Assembly (NCBI RefSeq): GCF_000814845.2 | Contig: NZ_CP010431.2 | Location: 868,001-932,000, forward strand | Length of the DNA: 64,000 bases | Reading direction: 5' to 3' | Source of the DNA: Pandoraea sputorum | Lineage (GTDB): Bacteria; Pseudomonadota; Gammaproteobacteria; Burkholderiales; Burkholderiaceae | Shown here: positions 35,846 through 44,665 of the stretch, piece after piece | Layout: each line of letters starts with the position of its first letter | Position numbering within the stretch: position 1 is the stretch's first letter | Program-made: the position numbers and the translations under genes | The notes under the pieces: generated by a model | Databases searched by the model: none | What the model saw: the letters and a program-made list of their open reading frames with translations, nothing else | Told to the model about the DNA's origin: nothing

Positions 35846-35998
35846 CGTGAGCTCCTTAATCAATTGGGTGACGAAAAACGTGCTGCTGTGTGTCGTGACG
35901 TGTTGCGATGACGATCATTCTGGCGGCGCTGACTCATGAGATAAACGCCGTCAGAGGTCAATCATTTTTGAATCTGAATCAAGGGTTCAAACTGCTGC

Positions 35999-37204
35999 TC
36001 AGTTGCCGACGGTCTGCATCGGCGTGCGATGCATCGCCATTTGCAGGAGCACCAGCAGCAGGCCCGACCCGGCAATCAGCGCGCCGACGATGGGCACCGC
36101 CGTATAGCCATATCCGGCGGAAATCACGGCGCCACCGGCGGCAGCGCCTACGGCATTGCCGAGGTTGAAGGCGCCGACGTTGACCGACGACGCGAGTCCA
36201 GGCGCTTCGGACGCAGCGCGCATCACCCGCATTTGCAGCGGCGGCACGAGGGCGAACGTTGCGATACCCCAGACCACGACCGCAAGGGCGGTGCCGATAT
36301 GCGTGCGGGCCAGTATCGGGAAGGCGAGCATGATCGCGACGAGCAGCACCAGAAACACGATCAGGCTGGCGTTGATCGAGCGGTCTGCAAGCTTGCCACC
36401 GGCGATGTTGCCGACCGAGAAGCCGACGCCCACCAGCACGAGCATCGCGGTAACGAAGCCGGGCGACGCACCCGTGATGGTTTGCAGCGTCGGTGCGATG
36501 TACGTGTAAAGCGTGAACATCGCGCCCGCACCGAGCACGGTCGTCGCCATCGCCATCAGCACGACCGGGCGCGTGAGCACCGACAACTCGCGGCGGATGT
36601 CCGGCATGCGCCCGGCTTCCCCCTTGGGTAGCGCGAAGCGCAGCGTGAGCATGGTGATCAGGCCGAGCCCGGCCGTGGCGGCGAACGACATGCGCCAGCC
36701 GATGGTTTGGCCCAGCCACGTGGCGGCGGGGACCCCGCCGATATTCGCAATCGTCAGCCCCATGAACATGGTGGCGACGGCACTGGCTTGCTTCTCTCGC
36801 GGCACCACGCTGGCGGCGACGATGGAGCCCAGCCCGAAGAACGCGCCGTGGTTCAGGCTCGTCACGAGACGGGCGAACAGCAGCGTCGTGTAGTTCGCCG
36901 AGACGGCCGAGAGCAGGTTGCCGATGGTGAAGATGGCCATCAGCGCGATCAGCGCCGTGCGGCGCGACCAGCGCGACATGATGAGCGTCATGATGGGCGC
37001 GCCGATCATCACGCCGAGGGCGTAAGTCGTAATCAGCATGCCCGCCGTCGGGATCGAGACGTGGACGCCCTCGGCAATCACAGGGAGCAGACCCATCGGC
37101 GAAAACTCCGTCGTGCCGATGCTGAACGCACCGATGGCCAGGGCCAGAAGCGACAGCGTGGCATGCGCCGACGCTGTCGAGGTTTGGGGGGAGGACTGGT
37201 TCAT
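35999..37204 (-). CDS. MFS efflux transporter (AraJ/YdhP-like)
   Basis: A 401-residue 12-TM drug:H+ antiporter-1 family member. Helix 1 reads LALAIGAFSIGTTEFSPMGLLPVIA; the A-loop motif is GAPIMTLIMSRWSRRT; and LVTSLNHGAFFGLGSIVAA is typical of the AraJ/YdhP subgroup. Export substrate unknown. It is divergent from a LysR gene with a palindrome between them, and followed by dkgB and nemA, a layout seen in electrophile or quinone defence clusters. Confidence 0.9.
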   Translation of the reverse strand: MNQSSPQTSTASAHATLSLLALAIGAFSIGTTEFSPMGLLPVIAEGVHVSIPTAGMLITTYALGVMIGAPIMTLIMSRWSRRTALIALMAIFTIGNLLSAVSANYTTLLFARLVTSLNHGAFFGLGSIVAASVVPREKQASAVATMFMGLTIANIGGVPAATWLGQTIGWRMSFAATAGLGLITMLTLRFALPKGEAGRMPDIRRELSVLTRPVVLMAMATTVLGAGAMFTLYTYIAPTLQTITGASPGFVTAMLVLVGVGFSVGNIAGGKLADRSINASLIVFLVLLVAIMLAFPILARTHIGTALAVVVWGIATFALVPPLQMRVMRAASEAPGLASSVNVGAFNLGNAVGAAAGGAVISAGYGYTAVPIVGALIAGSGLLLVLLQMAMHRTPMQTVGN

Positions 37205-37251
37205 GACGGGATTTCCCGGGTCGGTGAAGTTGAACGGCAGTCTGCGCCCTT

Positions 37252-37270
37252 TACTTTTGCAGAAAAAGTA
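37252..37270. promoter_or_regulatory. Palindrome TACTTTT-N5-AAAAGTA between MFS and LysR genes
   Basis: A perfect 7-bp inverted repeat with 5-bp centre, 36 bp before the LysR start and about 50 bp before the MFS start on the other strand. It contains the T-N11-A spacing expected for LysR operators and is set in an AT-rich promoter. Confidence 0.5.
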
Positions 37271-37306
37271 GCCTATAAACGAAATTATTTTGATTTCAAA
37301 TCAACA

Positions 37307-38233
37307 ATGAAGATCACGCTCGACGAACTGCAAGCCTTTGTGGCGGTGGTGGATGCCGGGTCGATCACGGCGGCGGCCCAGCAACTGGACCTGACGGTGT
37401 CGGCCACCAGCCGGACATTGGGGCGGCTGGAAGAGAAGCTGAAGACGACGCTGCTGCGCCGCACGACTCGTCGGCTGGAACTGACGGAGGAGGGCAATGC
37501 GTTCTTGCTGAACGCGCGCGCCATCATCGAATCGGTCGAAAGTGCGGAAGAGCAGATGGTCACGCGACGCGAAAAGCCGTCCGGCCGACTGCGTGTCGAT
37601 GCCGCGACGCCGTTCATGTTGCACGTGATCGTGCCGCTGGTGCCGGGCTATCGTGAGCGCTATCCCGAGGTGGAGCTTGAACTCAACAGCAACGAAGGTT
37701 TCATCGATCTGCTGGAGCGTCGCACGGATGTGGCCATCCGCATCGGGCGCCTGAAGGATTCGACACTGCATAGCCGACTCATCGGCAACAGCCGCACGCG
37801 CATGTTCGCGAGTCCGGCCTATCTGGAAAAACATGGACATCCGCGCAAGGTGGAGGATCTGGCAAAGCACACGCTGCTCGGCTTCTCGCAACCCGAATCG
37901 CTGAACGTATGGCCGATTCTCGGCGCAGACGGTGAGCCGTACCGGATCGCGCCGGATGTGATGTCGTCGAGCGGCGAGACGCTTCGGCAACTCGCGCTGG
38001 AAGGGGCGGGCATCGTGTGCCTGTCCGACTTCATGACGGTGCGCGACTGTGAAGCGGGCCGTCTCACACCGGTGCTGGCGCGTCAGGCGCAGGACGTGCG
38101 TCAGCCGATTCACGCCGTGTATTACCGCAACACGGCGATCTCGGCGCGCATCGCCTCATTTGTCGATTATCTGGTGGCAGAACTTCGCGCACAGATGGCG
38201 ACGGGGCAAGCGAAAGGATGGGTGGCGCAGTAG
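37307..38233 (+). CDS. LysR-family regulator divergent from MFS efflux gene
   Basis: A 308-residue LysR protein: HTH in the first 60 residues (ITLDELQAFVAVVDAGSITAAAQQLDLTVSATSRTLGRLEEKLKTTLLRRTTRRLELT in order), then the effector domain. The wording is that of the CrgA/YafC-like subgroup. The start at 37307 places the HTH at the N-terminus; a 200-codon upstream extension on this strand is antisense to the MFS gene and not coding. Probably controls the divergent MFS-dkgB-nemA genes. Confidence 0.9.
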   Translation: MKITLDELQAFVAVVDAGSITAAAQQLDLTVSATSRTLGRLEEKLKTTLLRRTTRRLELTEEGNAFLLNARAIIESVESAEEQMVTRREKPSGRLRVDAATPFMLHVIVPLVPGYRERYPEVELELNSNEGFIDLLERRTDVAIRIGRLKDSTLHSRLIGNSRTRMFASPAYLEKHGHPRKVEDLAKHTLLGFSQPESLNVWPILGADGEPYRIAPDVMSSSGETLRQLALEGAGIVCLSDFMTVRDCEAGRLTPVLARQAQDVRQPIHAVYYRNTAISARIASFVDYLVAELRAQMATGQAKGWVAQ

Positions 38234-38344
38234 TGCACGGCACGCTCGCGACGTGTCTTGTCCCTGACGTTTCGACAGTTCTTGTCACTGGTCCGTCGTA
38301 CCCCCGGTGGATAGAGTCTTCGGTGAACGACTGTCAGAGAGATC

Positions 38345-38803
38345 ATGAATACGTTGCTTACTTTCAAACACATCGAGACGCCCGGCGCGCTGCACGCGGC
38401 CTATCCCGTCATGAAGGAACTTCGCCCGCATCTGGCGAGCGCCGAGGCTTTCGTTGAGCAGGTGGAGGCTCAGCGCAAGGAGTCATACCGACTGTTGGGC
38501 GCGTTCGACGGCGAACGCTTGCTGGGCCTCGCGGGCTACCGTCACGTGACGAATCTGCTGTACGGTCGGTTCGTCTACGTCGACGATCTCGTCGTGGCGG
38601 CCGACAACAAGCGGGGCGGTGCAGGCTCGCAGTTGTTGAACGAAGTCAAGGCGATTGCCCGCGAGGCAGGATGTGCCAACTTCGTGCTGGATACCGGGCT
38701 GCACATGCCGCTCGCGCAACGGTTCTATTTCCGGAACGGCCTACTCGCAAAGGGCATGCACTTCGTGGAACCGTTGACGACGTCGCGCGAGGCAAGCCGA
38801 TGA
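38345..38803 (+). CDS. GNAT-family N-acetyltransferase
   Basis: A 152-residue GNAT domain. Acetyl-CoA binding motif A is visible as VYVDDLVVAADNKRGGAGSQLLNEVKAIAREAG, and motif B follows with NFVLDTGLHMPLAQRFYFRNGL. Substrate unknown. Its stop overlaps the azoreductase-like start (ATGA), so the two act in one transcript. Confidence 0.87.
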   Translation: MNTLLTFKHIETPGALHAAYPVMKELRPHLASAEAFVEQVEAQRKESYRLLGAFDGERLLGLAGYRHVTNLLYGRFVYVDDLVVAADNKRGGAGSQLLNEVKAIAREAGCANFVLDTGLHMPLAQRFYFRNGLLAKGMHFVEPLTTSREASR

Positions 38804-39393
38804 GAAGTCTTCTGCTTAACGCCAGCCCGCATGGACCGGCCAGCCGTGCGTTCGGCATGGCCCGGACGTTTCTGGAAAACAACGCCCAGCGCTATGGCGA
38901 CGGCCCGGTAATCGTTCGCGACCTGGTGGCGTCGCCCTTGCCGCCGATCTCCGTTGATTACGCCACGGCCATCACCTCGAGGGAGCCGGATCCGGCGCAT
39001 TTCGTCTTGTCTGAGCAACTGATCGAAGAGATCGAGGCGACATCGTTTCTGGCGATTGCCACACCGATGCATAACTTCACGGTACCGGCGGCGCTCAAGC
39101 TGTGGATCGACTACGTGTTGCGTATCGGGCGCACGTTCGCGAACACGCCCGAAGGCAAGGTGGGATTGCTTCGGGATCGGCCGACTATCGTCATCATCGG
39201 GTCCGGCGGGTTTCACACCGGTGAGAATGCGCGTCAGCCCGACTTCCTGACGCCATACCTTCGACATGCGCTGGGCTGCATCGGCATCAAGGATGTGACG
39301 TTCTTCCCCATGCAGGGGATGGTCATGCCGCCACAGGCAGAGCAGGCAATGCTCGACTGCGAACGGGATCTGAGCCGTTATCTCGCACGGTGA
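38800..39393 (+). CDS. FMN-dependent NADH:quinone/azo reductase (AzoR-like)
   Basis: A 197-residue flavodoxin-fold reductase. The FMN phosphate loop is LLLNASPHGPASRAFG, and the second FMN segment ATPMHNFTVPAALKLWIDYVLRIGRTF corresponds to AzoR's PMYNFNIP region. Such enzymes reduce quinones and azo compounds by two electrons. ATG at 38800 chosen from the 4-bp overlap with the GNAT gene. Confidence 0.88.
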   Translation: MRSLLLNASPHGPASRAFGMARTFLENNAQRYGDGPVIVRDLVASPLPPISVDYATAITSREPDPAHFVLSEQLIEEIEATSFLAIATPMHNFTVPAALKLWIDYVLRIGRTFANTPEGKVGLLRDRPTIVIIGSGGFHTGENARQPDFLTPYLRHALGCIGIKDVTFFPMQGMVMPPQAEQAMLDCERDLSRYLAR

Positions 39394-39607
39394 GTGATGG
39401 GGGGCGGTCGCGGACGACTATTTCATAAAGGCGACCGAGCGGGGCGGCGTAATCATGGTGTCGGTACCCTCTCGATGCGGGGCGCTCATCCCGGTGTTGA
39501 GCGCCCGGCGTACGATGGCACCTGTCTGTCACGCGCTATTCTTGCGCGACGGGCATTGTTGGCCCATTCCCACGACACCTGTTCCTCCCCCGGGAAGGCG
39601 TATCCGC
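39394..39607. other. Intergenic stretch without a supported gene
   Basis: No frame here looks coding on either strand; the reading frames that cross it are extensions of neighbours. A GGGAAGG close to 39600 is the ribosome site of the phosphodiesterase. Confidence 0.6.
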
Positions 39608-40423
39608 ATGACAAAGTTCATTCATATCACCGACACCCATCTCGTCACACCGGGCGAACCGTTGTACGGACTCGATCCCTACGCGCGTCTGGTCGCCTGC
39701 GTCGACGATATTATCGAGAATCACACGGACGCCAGGTGCTGCGTGATCACCGGCGATCTGACGCATCGTGGCGAAGCGACAGGCTACGCTGCATTGCGCG
39801 AGCAACTCGACCGGCTGCCTTTCCCCGTCTTCCCGTTGATGGGCAACCATGATCTGCGCTCGGCATTCACCGAGTCGTTTCCGGATCGCTTGCGCGACGC
39901 CGATGGTTTTGTGCAGGGCCGCTTCGATCTGGGCGGTGCGGGCGACGGCACGTTGCTGATGCTCGATACGCTGGACGAAGGCCAACATGGCGGCCTGTAT
40001 TGCGAGTCGCGACTGGCCTGGCTTGCGCGTCAGTTGGATGAGGCGGGAGATCGCCCGGTTTATCTGTTCATGCATCACCCGCCGTTCGACATCGGCATTC
40101 CGAGCCTCGATCACATCGGGCTGGCGAACCCGCAGGCGTTCCTGAAGTGCGTGAGCGGACACAAGAACATCCGGCATCTCTTCTTCGGCCATGTTCACCG
40201 TCCGGTTTGCGGAAGCTGGCACGGCATTCCTTACTCGACGATGCGCGGCCTGAACCATCAGGTGCCGTTCGATATGCACACGGTCGATCTCGTTCGCCAG
40301 AGTCACGAACCGCCCGCGTACGCGGTGGTGCTGCTCGCCGCCGATCAGGTGACGGTGCACTTCCACGACTATCTCGACAAGTCGGCGCTCGTGGACGAGG
40401 ACGCGGGTATGCGCAGCATGTAA
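39608..40423 (+). CDS. Class III cyclic-nucleotide / glycerophosphodiester phosphodiesterase (CpdA/GpdQ-like)
   Basis: A 271-residue calcineurin-like metallophosphoesterase with all binuclear metal motifs in order: ITDTHLV (D, H near residues 8-10), GDLTHRGEA, MGNHDLR, FMHHPPFD and FGHVHRP. This pattern fits CpdA (3',5'-cAMP phosphodiesterase) and GpdQ. The two cannot be told apart by eye. Start at the ATG at 39608, where the conserved beta-strand begins immediately. Confidence 0.88.
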   Translation: MTKFIHITDTHLVTPGEPLYGLDPYARLVACVDDIIENHTDARCCVITGDLTHRGEATGYAALREQLDRLPFPVFPLMGNHDLRSAFTESFPDRLRDADGFVQGRFDLGGAGDGTLLMLDTLDEGQHGGLYCESRLAWLARQLDEAGDRPVYLFMHHPPFDIGIPSLDHIGLANPQAFLKCVSGHKNIRHLFFGHVHRPVCGSWHGIPYSTMRGLNHQVPFDMHTVDLVRQSHEPPAYAVVLLAADQVTVHFHDYLDKSALVDEDAGMRSM

Positions 40424-40556
40424 GTCGGAGGCAGGCATCGGGCGTGCGTCATAGAGAACCCCGATCTGGACGGGGGCTTTCCATCAGGGCGCTGGCAATG
40501 GGATTTCGTTAGAATCTGTCCCAGACCGATTCACATAACTATTATCGGAGGCAGAC

Positions 40557-41687
40557 ATGCCAGGATTACTCCCCGACGTCGACCGCGACGGCTTGCTCGA
40601 ATACTCGGTCGTCTACACCGACCGTTCCGTCAATCACATGTCGCAGCGCTTTCAGGGCGTGATGCGTGATATTTCCGATGGCCTGAAGAAGGTCTACAAC
40701 GCCAAATCGGTCGTTGTCGTCCCGGGCAGCGGCACGTTCGGCATGGAGGCCGTGGCACGCCAGTTCGCGACGAACAAGAAGTGTCTGGTCATTCGCAACG
40801 GCTGGTTCAGCTTCCGCTGGTCGCAGATTTTCGACATGGGCAACATTCCGTCGGAGACGGTGGTGCTCAAGGCGCGTCCCGTTCAGCAGGGACGGCAAGC
40901 GCCGTTTGCCCCTGCGCCCATCGACGAAGTGGTTGCCGCCATCAAGGCAGAGAAGCCGGATCTGGTGTTTGCGCCGCACGTCGAGACGGCCTCCGGCATG
41001 ATGCTGCCCGACGCGTATCTTCGCGCCGTGGCCGACGCGGTGCATTCGGTCGGCGGCATGTTCGTGCTCGATTGCATTGCATCGGGCACGGTGTGGGTCG
41101 ACATGCAGGCGTGCGGCGTGGACGTGCTGATCAGCGCCCCGCAGAAGGGCTGGAGCGCATCGCCTTGCTGCGCACTGGTGATGCTCGGCACACTCGCGCG
41201 CGAGCGCATCGACAGCACCACGAGCACCAGCTTCGCGTGCGACCTTCGTCAGTGGCTCCAGATCATGGAAGCCTACGAGAAGGGCGGCTTCGCCTATCAC
41301 GCCACCATGCCGACCGACAGTCTCGCCGTGCTGCGCGACGTCATCAAGGAAACGGAAGCCGACGGTCTCGAGAAGGTGCGTGACGAACAGCTCGAACTCG
41401 GCCGACGCATTCGTGCGCTGCTGGCGGAGAAGGGCTTTAAGAGCGTGGCGGCTGAAGGGTTCGAAGCGCCGGGCGTTGTCGTCTGCTACACCGACGACGA
41501 TGGCATCCGCTCGGGGAAGAAGTTTGCCGAGGTGGGTGTGCAGACCGCAGCCGGTGTGCCGCTGCGTTGCGACGAGCCGGAAGACTTCAAGACATTCCGT
41601 ATCGGCCTGTTCGGTCTCGACAAGCTCAACGATGTCGACGCTGCCGTGAACCGGTTCGCGAAGGCACTGGACAGCGTGCTCAAGTAA
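40557..41687 (+). CDS. Class V aminotransferase (alanine-glyoxylate type)
   Basis: A 376-residue fold-type I PLP enzyme. PLP phosphate loop VVPGSGTFGMEAVA near residues 58-71, VLDCIASGTVWVD for the ring Asp, and the Schiff-base Lys K197 in SAPQKGWSASP. Related enzymes use alanine, serine or 2-aminoethylphosphonate with glyoxylate or pyruvate; no phosphonate genes are nearby. GGAGG precedes the ATG. It is convergent with lysP and ends in a putative hairpin terminator. Confidence 0.88.
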   Translation: MPGLLPDVDRDGLLEYSVVYTDRSVNHMSQRFQGVMRDISDGLKKVYNAKSVVVVPGSGTFGMEAVARQFATNKKCLVIRNGWFSFRWSQIFDMGNIPSETVVLKARPVQQGRQAPFAPAPIDEVVAAIKAEKPDLVFAPHVETASGMMLPDAYLRAVADAVHSVGGMFVLDCIASGTVWVDMQACGVDVLISAPQKGWSASPCCALVMLGTLARERIDSTTSTSFACDLRQWLQIMEAYEKGGFAYHATMPTDSLAVLRDVIKETEADGLEKVRDEQLELGRRIRALLAEKGFKSVAAEGFEAPGVVVCYTDDDGIRSGKKFAEVGVQTAAGVPLRCDEPEDFKTFRIGLFGLDKLNDVDAAVNRFAKALDSVLK

Positions 41688-41706
41688 TTTGTGACGTAGC
41701 GAATTA

Positions 41707-41747
41707 CTGCAAGGGCGGGTTAAGGATCAACGGCTTCGCCCTTGCAG
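41707..41747. terminator. Convergent terminator hairpin
   Basis: CTGCAAGGGCG (41707-41717) pairs perfectly with CGCCCTTGCAG (41737-41747), loop 19 bases, AT-rich flanks on both sides. A second hairpin, GTCTGAAGC-ATCAC-GCTTCAGAC (41763-41785), overlaps the end of lysP. Together they separate the two convergent genes. Confidence 0.55.
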
Positions 41748-41779
41748 AATTTCCGAATGTACGTCTGAAGCATCACGCT

Positions 41780-43333
41780 TCAGACCGTCTCCCCAACCGG
41801 TTCCCCATCCGTCGAATTCGCGCGGACGCGCATTTGCCCGCGAGGGAAATGCATGTCGCGATACTTCACGAAATGCGAACCTCGCACCAGCCGGTAGCCC
41901 GCCCAGATCAACAAGAACAGGGGGATGCCGATGTAGGTCGCGACCACGCCGCCCCAATCGATCTTGTCCTGAAGGAATGCCTCGTAGTTCTGGCCCAGCG
42001 TGATGATCAGGCACAGCGCGAATGCGAAGATCGGACCGAACGGGAAGAACGGTGAAACGTACGGCAGATTGGCGAGATCGTGGCCCTGCCGAACGTAGCC
42101 GCGACGGAAGCGGTAATGGCTGATCGCGATACCCAGCCACGCGATGAAGCCCGTCATGCCCGAGGTGTTGAGCAACCAGATGTAGACGGCGTTGGGGCTG
42201 AACACGAACGTGAAGAAGCACAGAGCGGCGACGGCGGCCGTCGCCAGCAATGCCGACATCGGCACCCCGTTGCGCGAGATGTTGCCGAAGATCTTCGGTG
42301 CTTTGCCGTCGCGCGCCAGGCTGTAGAGCATGCGCGTTGCGGCATACATCCCTGAGTTGCCCGCTGAGAGCACAGAGGTCAGCACCACGGCATTCATGAC
42401 CGACGCCGCGCCCAGCAGCCCCGCCCGTTCGAAGATCAGGGCGAACGGACTGACGCTGATATCGGTTACGTCATTGCGAAGCAAATGCGGGTCGGTATAC
42501 GGAATCAGCAGGCCGATCACGAGGATCGCCGCCACATAGAACAGCAGAATGCGCCAGAAGACCTGACGCACTGCGCGCGGCAGGTTGCGCGCCGGATCCT
42601 TGGACTCGCCCGCTGCGATGCCGATGAGTTCGGTACCCTGGAACGAGAAGCCCACGACCATCGCCACACCGATCAGCGCTGCGAAGCCGCCAGCGAAAGG
42701 TGCGTCGCCTACCGTCCAGTTGGCCGCGCCGCCGGTTTCACCGCCGCGAATGATGCCCAGCAGCATCATCACGCCCATTGCCACGAAGGCCAGCACAGCA
42801 ATCACCTTGACGAGTGCGAACCAGAATTCGGCTTCGCCGAAACCGCGTGCCGATAACGCATTCAGACCGAAGGTGATCGCGAGGAAGAGGGCGCTCCAGT
42901 AGACCCCGGGAATGTCGGGGAACCAGTACGCCATGACGAGTTGCGCGGCCACGAGGTCTACCGCGACCGTGACGGCCCAGTTGTACCAGTAGTTCCAGCC
43001 CAGCGCGAAGCCGAAGCCTTCGTCGACGTAGCGCGCGCCGTAGGTCGAGAACGAGCCGGATACGGGCATGGCGGCGGCCAGTTCGCCCAGACTCGTCATC
43101 AGGAAGTAGACCATGAGGCCGATCAGTACATAACCGAGCAGCGCGCCGCCGGGGCCTGCCTGCGCGATGGTCGCGCCCGAGGCGACAAACAGGCCGGTGC
43201 CGATGGACCCGCCGACGGCGATCATTGTCAGGTGGCGCGCTGACAGGGAGCGGCGCAATTCGGACGGTGCGGACGGGGCCGATGCGCCTGGCTCGTCGCC
43301 AGCGCGGGACGGGTCGTGTTCCGATGAAGCCAA
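41780..43333 (-). CDS. lysP: Lysine-specific permease LysP
   Basis: A 517-residue APC transporter that tracks E. coli LysP almost word for word in its core: ARHLTMIAVGGSIGTGLFVASGA, GLMVYFLMTSLGELAAAMPVSGS, EGFGFALGWNYWYNWAVT and SARGFGEAEFWFALVKVIAV. It imports lysine with protons. I start at the TTG at 43333 because GAGGA lies eight bases before it; an ATG at 43414 would add 27 low-complexity residues and has a GGGG run touching the start codon. About 35 residues before TM1 are Ser/Pro/Ala-rich. Confidence 0.88.
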   Translation of the reverse strand: MASSEHDPSRAGDEPGASAPSAPSELRRSLSARHLTMIAVGGSIGTGLFVASGATIAQAGPGGALLGYVLIGLMVYFLMTSLGELAAAMPVSGSFSTYGARYVDEGFGFALGWNYWYNWAVTVAVDLVAAQLVMAYWFPDIPGVYWSALFLAITFGLNALSARGFGEAEFWFALVKVIAVLAFVAMGVMMLLGIIRGGETGGAANWTVGDAPFAGGFAALIGVAMVVGFSFQGTELIGIAAGESKDPARNLPRAVRQVFWRILLFYVAAILVIGLLIPYTDPHLLRNDVTDISVSPFALIFERAGLLGAASVMNAVVLTSVLSAGNSGMYAATRMLYSLARDGKAPKIFGNISRNGVPMSALLATAAVAALCFFTFVFSPNAVYIWLLNTSGMTGFIAWLGIAISHYRFRRGYVRQGHDLANLPYVSPFFPFGPIFAFALCLIITLGQNYEAFLQDKIDWGGVVATYIGIPLFLLIWAGYRLVRGSHFVKYRDMHFPRGQMRVRANSTDGEPVGETV

Positions 43334-43824
43334 AGTGGTGTTCCTCAAGTGCGAATAAGCGTCCCCCCGGCCCGGGGCGTCAGGCGTTTGCGGGCCTGAC
43401 GAGGTTGCGCTCATCCCCGGCGTGTGGACATCAGACGTCTTGTGGAAGTCCCGGGGAAATGGCGTGCCCGGCTCGGAATCACCGAACCGGCCAACGGAGG
43501 GGAATGCGGAGTGGGGGGATTGTACTGCGGGAGGCCGGTGCGGGACTACTTTTCGCTACTGCGTGCCGCTTTGGCGCAACAAATCGCCCTGCGGGACGGT
43601 GGATGAGGCGCAATGGTGCGGTGGGGCTTGGCCGGGGGCTCGGAGCGTCAGTTGGGGGGATGCAGGGCGAGTGAGTTCGGCGATCGTCGGCGTTCCCCGG
43701 TTATGTGTCTCGTCATCCGAACCAAAAACACGGCCAGACGTCGGACGCGGCACCGCGCAAGCTAAACATGCGCGATGCCTGCAGCCTTCACTTCCATTTG
43801 CGCCTGACTGCGCCGGACTAATGC
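43334..43824. other. G-rich intergenic region, no gene seen
   Basis: About 490 bp between lysP and the fasciclin gene. Open frames exist but have no homology I recognise, odd composition (many Cys, Trp, Gly) and no ribosome sites. It probably holds the lysP promoter. Confidence 0.6.
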
Positions 43825-44403
43825 TCAGGGCATCAGCACCTTGTTGACGACGTGAATCACGCCATTGGACTGGAATACGTCGCCGATGGTGACTTTGGCG
43901 ACATTGCCTTTGTCGTCGGTGACGGTTAGCCCATTACCGCTTTGTTTGACAGTCAGCGAGTCGCCTTCCACGGTTTTGAGCATCGCCTGGCCGCCGCCGC
44001 TTTTCACCATGCCCATCAGTTCTTGTGCGCCCAGCTTGCCCGGGACGACGTGATACGTCAGCACCTTGACCAGCGTCGGCTTGCTCTCCGGCTTGAGCAG
44101 CGTGTCGACGGTGCCAGCGGGAAGCGCGGCAAAGGCCTCGTTGGTCGGCGCGAAGACGGTGAACGGTCCCGGTCCGGACAGCGTATCGACCAGACCGCCC
44201 GCCTTCACGGCGGCGACCAGTGTCGTGTGGTCCTTCGAGTTCACGGCGTTTTCGACGATGTTCTTCGATGGGTACATCGCCGCCCCGCCCACCATGACTG
44301 TCTTTTCGCTGCCGTCCATCGACGCCGCCGTGGCGTGCATGCCCGGGAAGTAACCGGCTGCAACCAGGACCAGCAGAAATCCACCAAATCGTTGCGTTCT
44401 CAT
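43825..44403 (-). CDS. Exported fasciclin-domain (FAS1) protein
   Basis: A 192-residue protein with a signal peptide (FLLVLVAAGYFPGMHATAA) and one complete FAS1 domain: NAVNSKDHTTLVAAVKAGGLVDTL, the H1 motif GPFTVFAPTNEAFAALP, YHVVPGKL, and the H2 region ending NGVIHVVNKVLMP. FAS1 proteins act in adhesion or envelope stress. It is divergent from a SigK-like sigma factor; in Mycobacterium the SigK regulon includes the FAS1 proteins MPT70 and MPT83, so the same partnership is likely here. ATG at 44403 chosen at the start of the signal peptide. Confidence 0.9.
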   Translation of the reverse strand: MRTQRFGGFLLVLVAAGYFPGMHATAASMDGSEKTVMVGGAAMYPSKNIVENAVNSKDHTTLVAAVKAGGLVDTLSGPGPFTVFAPTNEAFAALPAGTVDTLLKPESKPTLVKVLTYHVVPGKLGAQELMGMVKSGGGQAMLKTVEGDSLTVKQSGNGLTVTDDKGNVAKVTIGDVFQSNGVIHVVNKVLMP

Positions 44404-44443
44404 GTCTTCACCCGTTCTATAGCGCTTCGCAAAGCGGAAGCAA

Positions 44444-44474
44444 CGATAAATACGAGTCGATGCTGTGATCGGAT
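44444..44474 (-). promoter_or_regulatory. Putative ECF promoter of the fasciclin gene
   Basis: On the minus strand ATCCG (44474-44470) and CTCGTAT (44456-44450), 13 bp apart, followed by TTATCG. The same ATCCG-N13-CTCGTAT arrangement faces the sigma gene. The -35-like part resembles the CATCC of mycobacterial SigK promoters. It ends 40 bp before the fasciclin ATG. Confidence 0.6.
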
Positions 44475-44554
44475 TCAAAGAAGTGAAAAAGATCGCTCGC
44501 GCAGATGCCAGCGGGGACCGCCGCGAGCAAAAAAGTGATCGGTGACCGGCATGC

Positions 44555-44585
44555 ATCCGTCTGCGCTTGACGCTCGTATCTGTCG
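44555..44585 (+). promoter_or_regulatory. Putative ECF autoregulatory promoter of the sigma factor gene
   Basis: ATCCG (44555-44559), 13 bp, CTCGTAT (44573-44579), then CTGTCG; the matching element on the opposite strand drives the fasciclin gene. Agreement of both boxes and spacing in divergent orientation is the pattern expected of an autoregulated ECF factor. Confidence 0.6.
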
Positions 44586-44665
44586 ATAGAAAAGCCGTTC
44601 CTTGTCGCTGGCACGAACATCCTGAATGGCGTGGTCGTTAAGGCATCTCCCGACCGGAGGCGAAG

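Noticed and set aside
34424..35911. 495-codon plus-strand frame opposite nemA and dkgB
   Set aside because: Runs antisense through two well-recognised genes, Arg/His-rich product, no ribosome site.
41688..43824. Lysine riboswitch or other leader RNA for lysP
   Set aside because: No conserved core helices or recognisable riboswitch consensus could be seen upstream of the lysP start.
43422..43847. Protein-coding gene in the G-rich gap between lysP and the fasciclin gene
   Set aside because: Unusual Cys/Trp/Gly content, no ribosome site, and three overlapping frames are equally open.
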